From the NCBI GenBank assembly GCA_963932145.1, contig OZ010578.1:42430404-42494403 (forward strand): DNA of 64,000 nt, read 5' to 3'. Shown here piece after piece: positions 55,266 to 64,000 of this stretch. The stretch comes from Acanthosepion lycidas. Lineage: Eukaryota; Mollusca; Cephalopoda; Sepiida; Sepiidae. The first letter of the stretch is position 1. Every line of letters starts with the position of its first letter. The position numbers and the translations under genes are program-made. A model generated the notes under the pieces. That model ran no database searches, was not told the origin of the DNA, and was given only the letters and a program-made list of their open reading frames with translations.

Positions 55266-56609
55266 AGACCCGTTACGCTGCGTAGCCTGAGACGAACGAG
55301 TCTCATTCACGAATAAGATGGCGTGGTGAATCAAAAAGGAGTTGAGGGCAGATTGAGTACAGAGTGGTGAAGGCCAAATTACACACGATTTTTTCTGAAA
55401 TCAGCAACAGTAGTTAAAAGATTAATTCCCATCAGATGAAAATAAAAAGCCGGCCATAATTACAGTTTGATTTCTTGTCAAATTCTTTATACATATTCTT
55501 TTATGATAAACACTTTTGTTGGGGTTGTTGTTTTAATTCTTCTTTGTTGTTTGTCTTCTTCTTTTTCCTCCTTTTGTTTGTCTCTCACTTTACAGGATTA
55601 TCGTTCTTTCATACTTTCTTTTAATTCTCTCATTAATACAATTACAATTTTGCCTCCATGTCTAATACAAGGTGCTCTTAAAGACTTGGACACATAGGCA
55701 AAAATGCATATTTTCAAGAAATGGAAATTTGGACAAAATTTTATTGAATTGGAATATTAACTAATAACATCTTCAATATGATTTCCATTTTTTGTTCAAG
55801 ATTCACGTGAAATAACTTCACATTTCCGTCAATTTTAGGACATTCACTCTTTTTGCGTTCAATCAAGTGTGTTTGTTGTATCAGTGATTTGATCCATCTT
55901 AATGAAAAACCCTTTATATATAATCCGTCTTAATGAAACACCCATTATTTTTTTTCCAAAACTCCATATCTGCTGAGTTTCGTATCCAGAACGAAAATAA
56001 AGAAATTTCTAAAGCAATGCCCCAGAAAAAGAAGTCAGTTCTTTCTTATTTCAACAAAACAATGTTTAATCTGTGGAGGTAAAAAATATATATTTAATGA
56101 GATTTCAAGACTTTAGAGACACTCTGTTACATTTTCTAATCTCCACCCCTTCTTTTTTCTCTACCCTTTCATTTTCTTCAGACTTATATACACCTTCTTC
56201 TTCTTCTTCTTCTTCTTTACTAATTTCTTACTTTTGACTTTCTTTCTCTTTACATGATTATCTTTCTTTCATGCTTTCTTCGTCTTCCCTTATTAATACA
56301 ATTACATTACATTCATGACTAATAAATTTTCTTCTCGCCACCTCTTCTTTTTCTCTTTCTTCCTTTTCACTTTCTTCAAACTTATACACTTCTTCTTCTT
56401 CTTTCCTTCATATTTCTGTTGCAGTCTTTCCTTTTCAATATAATGTTTTTATTTCTTCTTTTTTTTTTTTTTACATTTTTGCCTTCTATCCTCTCCCTGT
56501 TTTTTTTCTTTTCTCATTGATATATTTCTCCAGTTTCTTCATTTTCTTCTAAATTTAGTAAACTTAGTTACTCTTCACCATGATATGTGCTTGTTTCTTT
56601 TCTTTTCTT

Positions 56610-56673
<64 letters not shown>

Positions 56674-57115
56674 TTTTCTTTGTTTCTTTGTTTCTTTTGT
56701 CTCCCTTTTCCTCTTTTTCTCAACACATTAATCAATTCTTTCTTTCTTTCTAACCCCCCCTTTTCACATCAGATGGTTTATAAGTCTTCCTTTTCCCAGT
56801 AAAAACCCAATTTCCAACCTCACCTCCCACGTTAATTTTCTGCCTAGGCGTGTCTGCATTTTATATTTAACTCCATCTGTATTTCTTCTTTTCCCCTACT
56901 GTAATATAATCGCAATCCGCTGGAAAAGTAAAATGGTTTCTCGCTTGGTTCTCCTTTTATCAAACTCACAATCTGTGAAGTTTCGTTCGTTTTTTTCTAT
57001 TTATTTATTTATACGAAATACATTTGAATGATTTCGGACTCAAGCCAAAAACGTCCACCATTAATCCTGTAAATAATGTATACCTTATGTATTTTAAAAG
57101 AATATGAGTTCAGCA
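55266..57115. other. Spacer with T/C-rich tracts
   Basis: (TTTC)n at 56605-56672, CTT runs at 56195-56215. 55675-55930 (GGTGCTCTTAAAGACTTGGA, then TTGAATTGGAAT) resembles a Tc1-type terminal region, but no partner end was found. Confidence 0.5.
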
Positions 57116-57119
57116 GATA

Positions 57120-58270
57120 TACAGAAATAAAGTGTGGCGTAAGACAAAGACGTGTCTACTCACCGGACTGATTCAGTCTATACACTGAAGCGATTCTAAG
57201 AGAATTAGAAATCCTACTAGCATTCATTATTGGTAGCCACAATCTCACAAACATAAGATACCCAACTGACATAATTCTGATAGTAGACATGGGAAGGAAA
57301 GTACAAAATTTCCGACAGAAGATAATCAAGGAAAGCGGGTAAAAATGGATTAAACATGACCTCCAGAAAGACAATGCATCATCGTTTCCAAAAGGATGAG
57401 TCCAAAGTCTGATTTACAAATTGGAGAAACAAAAATTAAACAAGTAAAAAAAAAAAAAAAAAAAATTAAGTATAGGGGGGGAGTGATTTAACAGAAGACG
57501 GAAAGTGCGACACTGAAATCTGAAGACTCATTAAGGTAGCGGTGGAATACCGGAGGACCTTGAAATATTAATCTTCTTAGTTCTGTCAAAAGAACCCTGT
57601 GAAATGAATTTTAATTCAACCAGACAATCAACTGGATTAGTCACATAACTAAACTAATTGCTATTTATTGATTTGTTCAAATCCAGGCTTAGTAAGCTGC
57701 AAATCGGAGATAGCAAAATCAAATAAGTACAAAAATTTAAATATCTAGGAAGGGTTTTAACAGTGGACGGAATGTGTGACATTGATCGAAGATGCATTCT
57801 AAAAGTTAAGCAGAGTATTAAGAAACAGAAAAAATCGTTAGAAAAAGAAATAAAAGAATACTGAACAGTTTTGTGATATCAGTCGTCCGGTATAATCCTG
57901 AACAATTTCCTCAGAGATGAAGAGACTTGGTTCTACAGAAGGATGCTGCGGATACCATGGACCGAACATGAGTGTAACGATGAAGTTTTAGAGAACATAA
58001 AAACAAAAAGCAAACTTTAACTAACATCAGGAAGAGACAGTTGACATTTCTAGGGCACATAATGAGGAATGAGTGCTTGGAAAATCTGATACTCAAAGGG
58101 CAGATTAAAGCCAAGAGGGAGGGAGGAAAGCAATGCATAACATACTTGAATAAATGGATGGCGAAACAGGGTTTTGGAAAAATGAAAAAAAAAGCAAAAT
58201 TTATTAGGAGCTAAAGAAGGAAAGGAAATTGTGGAGAGCCATGATCACTTACGTCTTGAAATCATACGGC
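57120..58270 (+). mobile_element. LINE-A reverse transcriptase and C-terminus, decayed
   Basis: FSLYTEAILRELEI (about 57175-57215), YPTDIILIVDMGRKVQNF (57259-57310; the YADD box is YPTD), EIRR, then KYLGRVLTVDGMCDIDRRC (about 57740-57790), LRDEETWFYRRMLRIPW, NIRKRQLTFLGHIMRNECLE and LENLILKGQIKAKRE, ending LWRAMITYVLKSYGA and a stop near 58275. Frames shift repeatedly, and part of the middle region is duplicated (57410-57500 and 57700-57780). Confidence 0.85.
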
Positions 58271-58635
58271 GCATAAAGAAGATTAGTTAATAATCTGCAT
58301 TATTATTTGAGAATAATTTCTTCGTTCATAGGTTATTTATTTGGTGGAATTTAATTAAGCTAAACTGGTTTTGTCTGTACTGATGCATTTATTGAAGTGA
58401 AAAATCAACATTTTATTTTTGTAAAAATGTAAAACAAAAAATGAACCCCCCACCAAAAAAAATTAGAATTTCCTTTTTGAATCGCTAACAGTAAATATCT
58501 CTCGAGCCTCTATCAAATCATGCTGAATAGAGGACAAACCTTCAAGACATAATGTCTTCACGGTCGCGAGTTGAAAACCGTGTGTCCTTTAGGCAACATA
58601 CATTCACCTTGAGTAACTGAAAATCGTGACCGAGT
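58271..58635. other. AT-rich spacer
   Basis: Nothing recognised. Confidence 0.35.
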
Positions 58636-58639
58636 CTCG

Positions 58640-59600
58640 CTCTGCGAGACACCGACCTCCGGCCCCGGGCATTCTTTGGATGCGGCCTGTGCTCTTGTCT
58701 TCGCAGATCCGACAGGCAGGCTTTACGTGCTGGATGTTACTATAAAGGATAAAGCTCTTCGTCTCATTGGGGTTTATGTGCTCAATGACCATGCTGAGCG
58801 GCCTGATTTGTTTCGGGTTGTTTTTGACGATAACTCGTCGAGTAGTTTGAGCGGGTGATTGGAATGCCGTTCTTAACCACGATATCGAACATATACCGGA
58901 AAGATCGGGTAGTAACAACCCGGATGTGAAACCATTTCGGGATTTTATCGACAAGTTTGATCTTCTCGATTAGTATCGAAATGAGTACCCGTGGAAGGTA
59001 GTTCGGAGTTGGACTAATAGGGCCAGCTCGGCTTTGGCGGTACGTTCTAGTTACCTCGACCGAGTCTTCGGTAAGAGAGTCGATGTAGAGCCATGTGTTC
59101 AAGTTTTCATTCGATAGTTTACACGAATCATAGGCTCACCCTGTTTCGTGTAAACTTAGATAAGCCTAAGGCTAAGATGGCTGGCTACTGGAAATTGAAC
59201 GCATCATTGTTTGGTGAGCAAGATTTCCCGAACCATCTGCTGGTAATGCGACAGCGGGAATTGAAAGAGGCTGTGGTTTGGAATATGTAATGATATAAAT
59301 TAAAATCCAACATTAGGTCGTAAACTGCTGATCATAGTCATCGACTCTAGTTAGATTAAACGACAAGCAAGGATAAAGTAGATCGAGGGATTAAATCCTT
59401 GTGTCGAGCAGAGCCGAGCCGAGATTGATGAAGTCGGCAAAGAGATCAGTGGGTACGAGACACTAACGGAGACCAAGACCAACAGCGAAAAGTCTTGGGT
59501 ATCTGGAAATTATTTTTTCTTTCAAGACCTTTACTCTGGACAGACGGATCGGTCATGATCTCTGTGAAATGAATTGGTCCTCCTTTACCGAGTTTCTGTG
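58640..59600 (+). mobile_element. APE endonuclease of another LINE (LINE-D), fragment
   Basis: GRLYVLDVTIKDKALRLIGV then YVLNDHAERPDLFR (58708-58815), W/LECRS at the GDWNAV position, SSHVFKFSFDSLHESQAHPV at the SFHCIVYSDHK position (59088-59145), NLDKPKAKMAGYWKLNASL (about 59153-59205) and QRELKEAVVWNM. The minus-strand frames here are shadows. No reverse transcriptase follows. Confidence 0.8.
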
Positions 59601-59675
59601 ATTTCCTAAAAATATAAATTTCCTAAATATCAAATATCAAAAACCTATCATGACTTTTCGGATAACATATATATA
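59601..59675. other. Spacer
   Basis: No feature. Confidence 0.3.
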
Positions 59676-59677
59676 TA

Positions 59678-59755
59678 CAGTGTAACCCGAATATAAGAGA
59701 CCCTGATATAAGAGAAACCCGGATATAAGAGATATTTTCTCTGGTCCCAAATTAA
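59678..59755 (+). mobile_element. pogo/Tigger-like terminal sequence
   Basis: TACAGTGTAACCCGAATATA then three 'GATATAAGAGA' subrepeats. The CAGTNNAACC start after TA is typical of pogo-type ends. No second terminus or transposase seen. Confidence 0.5.
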
Positions 59756-59896
59756 TAATAATAATAATAATTTGGTCAAAACTCTTTTATCGTTTTTTAT
59801 ATCTTTTAATTTTCGTCAGTCTCAGCTAAGAGAAAATGAGAGAAGATGAGAGAGAAAGGGAGAAACAGAGCGAGCAAGAAGAAGAGGAAATAAGGA

Positions 59897-59898
<2 letters not shown>

Positions 59899-59977
<79 letters not shown>

Positions 59978-59992
59978 AAAGAATAATAAATA
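59899..59992 (+). repeat. (AAT)n-(AAG)n microsatellite
   Basis: AAT run to about 59948, then AAG run to 59979. Confidence 0.97.
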
Positions 59993-60345
59993 CAAGGACC
60001 TTGAAATCATCGAAATCTCAAAAATGTGCCACATGGGAACATCAACAATCCATGTTGTAGTTGGAGTTCTAGGATTGGTTGGAAAAGATTCCAGTAGACT
60101 CATCGAAGGGATTCCTGGAAGCCCATGCCTTAAAGAAATACAAAAAAAATTGTTCTCACGAGTATAGCCAACACCTTACGAAGGGCTTTATCTATGTAAA
60201 ATATGTGTTTGTATGTGTTTTAATTGGTCAGTGGAAAATGTCATGATGCCATTTCTCTGGGCGGGACCCGGAAAGAAATGTGTACACATCAGAAATCAAA
60301 AGAAAAAAAAATATAATAATAATAATAATGATAATAATAAATGGA
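59993..60345 (+). mobile_element. R4/Dong-like LINE 3' end, copy 1, with (AAT)n tail
   Basis: KDLEIIEISKMCHMGTSTIH then VVVGVLGLVGKDSSRLIEGI and PGSPCLKEIQKK. After a frameshift, KIVLTSIANTLRRALSM and a stop near 60199. A 3' untranslated part follows and ends in (AAT)n at 60315-60342. Starts directly after the 59899 microsatellite. Confidence 0.75.
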
Positions 60346-61000
60346 ACTAATCCGAAATACAGTATCTGCGGAAAATATGATGGAACTGTCGAACATATTA
60401 TCTCAGGATGTCCGGAACTAGCAAAAAATGAATATACCCAGAGACATAACAAGGTAGCGATATATGTGCACTAGAAGACATGCAAGAAGCACAAAATCGA
60501 AACCACTGAGAGATGCTATGAGCACCAACCAGAAACAGACAAAATAACAATGTAACTATCCTCTGGGACATCTCAATTCAAACTGACAGGGATATAAAAG
60601 CCAACAGACCTGATATTATAATAAAAAACTAGAAATCCAGGAAGTGTATGCTTATTGACATAATAATACCACCTGACAGAATCTACTTCATGAAAATTAT
60701 TGGAACATTGTCCAAATGCAAGGACCTGGAGATTGAGATTAACAGGATGTGGGGAATGAAGACTGAGACTGTACCAATAGTAATCGGAGCTCTGGGCCTA
60801 GTGATATAAGTAACGCAAATTTTTACAGTGTCCCAAGTAATATCAACCTCAAGTTGCCCAGAAGATCGCCTTGCTAGGAACATCCTATATGCTAAGAAAA
60901 GTGCTATCAATTAAATGATAATTCTCCTATAGAGCCTAGGGGCCGTAGTTTGGACTCGGCTCTACAGAATACAAAGCGCAGGATATATAACGTACACGAA

Positions 61001-61032
<32 letters not shown>

Positions 61033-61065
61033 GTAGTAGTAGTAATAATAATAATAATAATAATT
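60346..61065 (+). mobile_element. R4/Dong-like LINE 3' end, copy 2, with (ATT)n tail
   Basis: Zinc-knuckle block YSICGKYDGTVEHIISGC at 60358-60414 (the first C of C-x2-C-x7-H-x4-C is now Y), then RPDIIIKN, a stop, KSRKCMLID, i.e. PD-x14-D (60609-60659), CKDLEIEINRMWGMKTETVP, IVIGALGLV, and in a shifted frame AQKIALLGTSYMLRKVLSIN and a stop near 60915. The CCHC plus PD-x12-14-D pair marks restriction-enzyme-like endonuclease LINEs. Tail (ATT)n(AGT)n(AAT)n at 61001-61065. Confidence 0.8.
61001..61065. repeat. (ATT)n(AGT)n(AAT)n self-complementary microsatellite
   Basis: The ATT half pairs with the AAT half around a short AGT middle, so the tract can fold back on itself. Confidence 0.95.
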
Positions 61066-61155
61066 TGATAAAGAACTGGAAGAATTGGAAATTCAAAAAT
61101 GTATAGAAAATATTCAAAAGAAAGCATTATTGAAACGAAACATTTTCTAGCGGAG
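61066..61155 (+). mobile_element. Possible third R4/Dong-like 3' piece
   Basis: KELEELEIQKCIENIQKKAL then LKRN directly after the AAT tract resembles the 'LEELQK..LLGTA' end of the family. Short, so tentative. Confidence 0.3.
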
Positions 61156-61300
61156 AGTTCTCAACTGTTACTCTCACTTGACCTCCAGCGAGAGAAATTG
61201 AAAGTGAAAGTAACCAGATACGAAATACAAGAAAATATGAAACAAAACAAAAAAACAAACAAACAAAAAAAACAGAAAAAAAAAAACAAAACAATTACGA

Positions 61301-61500
61301 NNNNNNNNNNNNNNNNNNNNNNNNNNNNNNNNNNNNNNNNNNNNNNNNNNNNNNNNNNNNNNNNNNNNNNNNNNNNNNNNNNNNNNNNNNNNNNNNNNNN
61401 NNNNNNNNNNNNNNNNNNNNNNNNNNNNNNNNNNNNNNNNNNNNNNNNNNNNNNNNNNNNNNNNNNNNNNNNNNNNNNNNNNNNNNNNNNNNNNNNNNNN
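61301..61500. other. Assembly gap (200 N)
   Basis: Exactly 200 N; the round length suggests an arbitrary scaffold gap. Frames crossing it are meaningless. Confidence 0.99.
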
Positions 61501-61692
61501 CGAGGATGATAGAGATAAGGAAGAAAAAGAGGCAAATCTCTTAGTTTATGCGTGCAATGATGAATTGTCAGCTGGTGCTTGTTACTCGGGTCGATGCTCT
61601 TTTGATGAGTCAACTAGGTTGAAGAACACACTGCCGTTCCCCCGATTACTTGCTATTAGATTTACCTCACTCTGTGCATCCCTCTCTCATTC

Positions 61693-61755
<63 letters not shown>

Positions 61756-61855
61756 AGTCTGTTCATATATATCTATCAATCTCAGTCTGTTCATATCTCT
61801 CTCTCTCTGACTCTCTCTCCATATATCTATCTATCTATCTATCTCAGTCTGTTCA

Positions 61856-61917
<62 letters not shown>

Positions 61918-61973
61918 ACCCCAAACATAGCAATAAAGCAAAGAAGATACAAGACCATTTCAGTACGTTCTTT

Positions 61974-62043
<70 letters not shown>
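61693..62043 (+). repeat. (TATC)n microsatellite cluster
   Basis: Three long TATC runs (about 61694-61753, 61855-61917 and 61975-62043) separated by 'CTCAGTCTGTTCATAT' spacers and a unique block at 61918-61970. Confidence 0.95.
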
Positions 62044-62044
<1 letters not shown>

Positions 62045-62285
62045 CTGCACACAGCAAAGCATTTATTATTCCTTTGTTTATCACTAGTGGTATCGACAGT
62101 CCGATTTGTTAATTCAACGTGCATAGACATATATAATGAATTGTTATACTGATAATTAAAGACTAATTCATATATGTAACAGGTTTATGCAAAACCACTG
62201 AATTTGTACGCCCATACACATGAAAACACCATCTTCGTCTCTCTGTTGTCCACCACCGAAGTCAAGCAACGTCGATCCTGGTCAG
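62044..62285. other. Spacer
   Basis: No recognised element. Confidence 0.35.
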
Positions 62286-62289
62286 ATGG

Positions 62290-62820
62290 GTGACTACACT
62301 TTTTCTTTTTCTTTTTATTTGTTTCACCCCATGCAATGCGTGAATGACACTAATACGCAGGAAGTTACAGGGAGTGAAAGTGAGAGAAAAGACTGAGTAT
62401 AGGGAGGATTGAGGAAAAGACAAAAGATGAACGGGATTCCCAGATGATAGAAGATTGCGATTGACGGTGCATTTAAAGCTTTGGAGATCAGGGAAGCATG
62501 TAAACGAAAGAGACTTACACAGGCAGGAAGTACGAGAAAAGAAACTGTTAGAGTAGAAGTGGCGGTTGCATTTGGCTATTTCAACTGTAAACGGGTGGGA
62601 CCTATATGCCAATCTAGTAACACGCTTAAATTTCTGTAGTCATGGCACCAAGTAAAAAAAAAACTCATTAAAGCAGTTGCCATGAAAATATTTGGAGAAA
62701 AGGCAGAGAGAAGCCACGCCGCGTCGGTGTGAAAGTGACTGAATTCGAGATGGCAAAGTCAGGATCGATTACATTACAGATCCTTCTTTGGATTTTGTCA
62801 AGAACCTTTATCACGCGTTG
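62290..62820 (-). mobile_element. LINE-B 3' end, minus strand
   Basis: Minus strand: ILDKIQR/VIDPDFAIS-type text at 62810-62740, LSHRR.. near 62720, YRSHPFTVEIAKCNRHFYSN then SFFSRTSCLCKSL (62500-62610), LQSFKCTVNRNLLSS, and VIHALHGVKQIKRKRK at the end (62290-62350). The plus-strand text 'TTTGTTTCACCCCATGCAAT' at 62320 is also seen near 31390 and 52500, marking the shared 3' end. Confidence 0.85.
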
Positions 62821-62824
62821 TAAG

Positions 62825-62990
62825 ATTGGATGTGCGGGTGGTGTAATGGATAATGATAAGGGATTGTTAATCGAAGAACCGGGTTCAAATTCCAGTAGTG
62901 TCCGTTATATTCAATTACAAACAAATAGCCTTGGAAAAGGTAGAATCCATCTCTTCTCCTCCAAAATCAAAATACAAATTCTCCTAATTT
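62825..62990 (+). mobile_element. SINE S2 copy
   Basis: GGTGGTGTAATGGATAATGA (A-box region), AACCGGGTTCAAATTCCAGT (B-box), then GCCTTGGAAAAGGTAGAATC and a CT block. The best-preserved S2 tRNA head in the window. Confidence 0.8.
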
Positions 62991-63089
62991 ACCCATAAAA
63001 GTTTCTACAAATTTTGAAATTTTCTTACATATGAATTTTTCTCTGGTTGAAATTAATGCGACGATGGAACATAATAAATGCCATTTCGT

Positions 63090-64000
63090 TATTGTTTGTT
63101 AACGAGAATAACCGATCCGGCACAATGGTCTGGAGTTTTCGCTATGTATGTAAGATACGCAGATGACACAGTGCTGATAGTAGACACGGAAAAGAAACTA
63201 CAAAACCTTCTACCTAGGTTTATAATAATGCTTATAATTATAATACCCAGAAATTCATACCCAGATATCCTCAAGGACACATGGCACAATGGATAAAGGC
63301 GTTGGTTAGATCCAGTGACAGGAACCCAAAGAGTGCGAGTTCAATACCCGCAGTGGAGAACTTTCAGAGGGAAATTAACATAACTGATAAGTGACATCCA
63401 TCGAACATGGTACGTGGAAATAGAACAGTCTACCGAAAATAAAGGGTTCAGTTCGACATTCCAACCACCTGAATAAGGCCGGAGCGTACAACGGCCGAAA
63501 CGTTGTAATAAATATGGCGACAAAGATGAGGACAATAGTCAGAATAATGTAAATAACAGTAGCGACGGAGAGTGTGAAGAAGGGACTAAGCATAAACTAC
63601 AAGAAGACAGAATGCATGGTCATCAGCAAAAAAGAAGGGCCCGAAATGCGATTTACAGGTTGGGGACACTAAAATTTAAAATATCTGGGAAATGTTTTGA
63701 CAGAGGACGGTAAATGCGACGCTGAGATCCGAAGACGTATCGGGATGTCCAAAGACACATTCCAAAAGCTATGCGGAGTATTACGAGACAGGAGGATTTC
63801 TTTGGTAACAAAGAAAAGAGTACTGAACTGCTACGCGATATTTGTCCTCCTTTAGGGCAGGGAATGTTGGAAGGTCTCCTCAAAGATGAAGAAGAGGCAC
63901 GAAGCAACGGAGGTATGGTTCTGCAGAATGATGCCAATGATACCATGGACCAAAAATGTGAGCAGCGATGAGGTTTTGGAGAGGATGCAAACAAGAAGGA
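63090..64000 (+). mobile_element. LINE-A reverse transcriptase, split by a SINE, continuing past the window
   Basis: Left part: MYVRYADDTVLIVDTEKKLQ then NLL (63147-63212), with an intact YADD box. Right part after the SINE: ESVKKGLSINYKKTECMVIS, KYLGNVLTEDGKCDAEIRRR, IGMSKDTFQKLCGVLRDRRI, SLVTKKRVLNCYAIFVLL, and RHEATEVWFCRMMPMIPWTK to the window end. The best-conserved LINE-A copy here, although frameshifted. Confidence 0.88.
63255..63560 (+). mobile_element. SINE S1 (tRNA-Arg-like), full length, inside LINE-A
   Basis: Head ATGGCACAATGGATAAAGGC, GTTAGATCCAGTGACAGG, B-box GAGTTCAATACCC, then body AGAGGGAAATTAACATAACT, TGACATCCATCGAACATGG, AACAGTCTACC, AAAGGGTTCAGTTCGACATT, ACGGCCGAAACGTTGTAATA and GGCGACAAAGATGAGGACAA. 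Same order as the minus-strand copy at 28200-28515. Confidence 0.9.

Noticed and set aside
58782..59102. 106-residue minus-strand ORF
   Set aside because: Shadow of the LINE-D endonuclease on the plus strand.
61099..61613. ORFs spanning the N run
   Set aside because: They read through the 200-base gap and have no evidence.

Overview
The window looks like non-coding-rich nuclear DNA of a mollusc, most likely an octopus-type cephalopod. It is AT-rich and has very long introns. It carries many (TA)n, (TTTC)n and (TATC)n microsatellites, tRNA-derived SINEs (one with a tRNA-Arg-like head, as described for octopus retroposons), and dozens of decayed LINE and Tc1/mariner pieces. The organism call is inference. 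A 200-base N run at 61301-61500 is an assembly gap.

The only host protein-coding sequence I can support belongs to the invertebrate 'short-chain collagen C4-like' family, on the + strand. A 78-bp internal exon (6811-6888, phase 1 at both ends) encodes the ALYIRWGRTTCP segment. Two alternative or duplicated terminal exons follow: A at 17247-17812 and B at 40358-40929. Both begin with GA after an AG acceptor, so either completes the same glycine codon (G|GA). They are about 98% identical over some 500 bp, while their introns and 3' flanks have diverged strongly. I saw no second copy of the 78-bp exon between A and B, and no signal-peptide or Gly-X-Y exon in the window, so the 5' end lies outside it or was missed.

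The rest is mobile and repetitive. From 1 to 6.8 kb there are LINE-A and SINE pieces, a decamer array, a 163-bp satellite and a Cys-free tandem array. The 6889-17246 intron holds TIR elements that keep only transposase C-termini, a mariner pseudogene, and an antisense APE-type LINE with a mariner MITE nested in it. From 17.8 to 40.3 kb there are a Tc1-like element with a triplicated core, a 30-bp minisatellite with a long open frame, LINE-A and LINE-B fragments in inverted pairs, and a hairpin-rich GC block. From 41 to 50 kb there are long palindromes around (TA)n tracts, a DDE transposase pseudogene, a tRNA-like sequence, and a large polypurine/polypyrimidine switch. From 50 to 64 kb there are LINE-B pairs, a 118-bp tandem array, an APE endonuclease LINE fragment, R4/Dong-like LINE 3' ends set in ATT/AAT microsatellites, and a LINE-A copy split by a SINE.

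No bacterial-type operons, CRISPR arrays or rRNA genes are present. The best second-look items are the converted terminal-exon pair, the MADE1-like perfect-hairpin MITE family (four copies), the microsatellite-embedded R4/Dong-like LINE series, and the 54-bp spacer-free palindrome.
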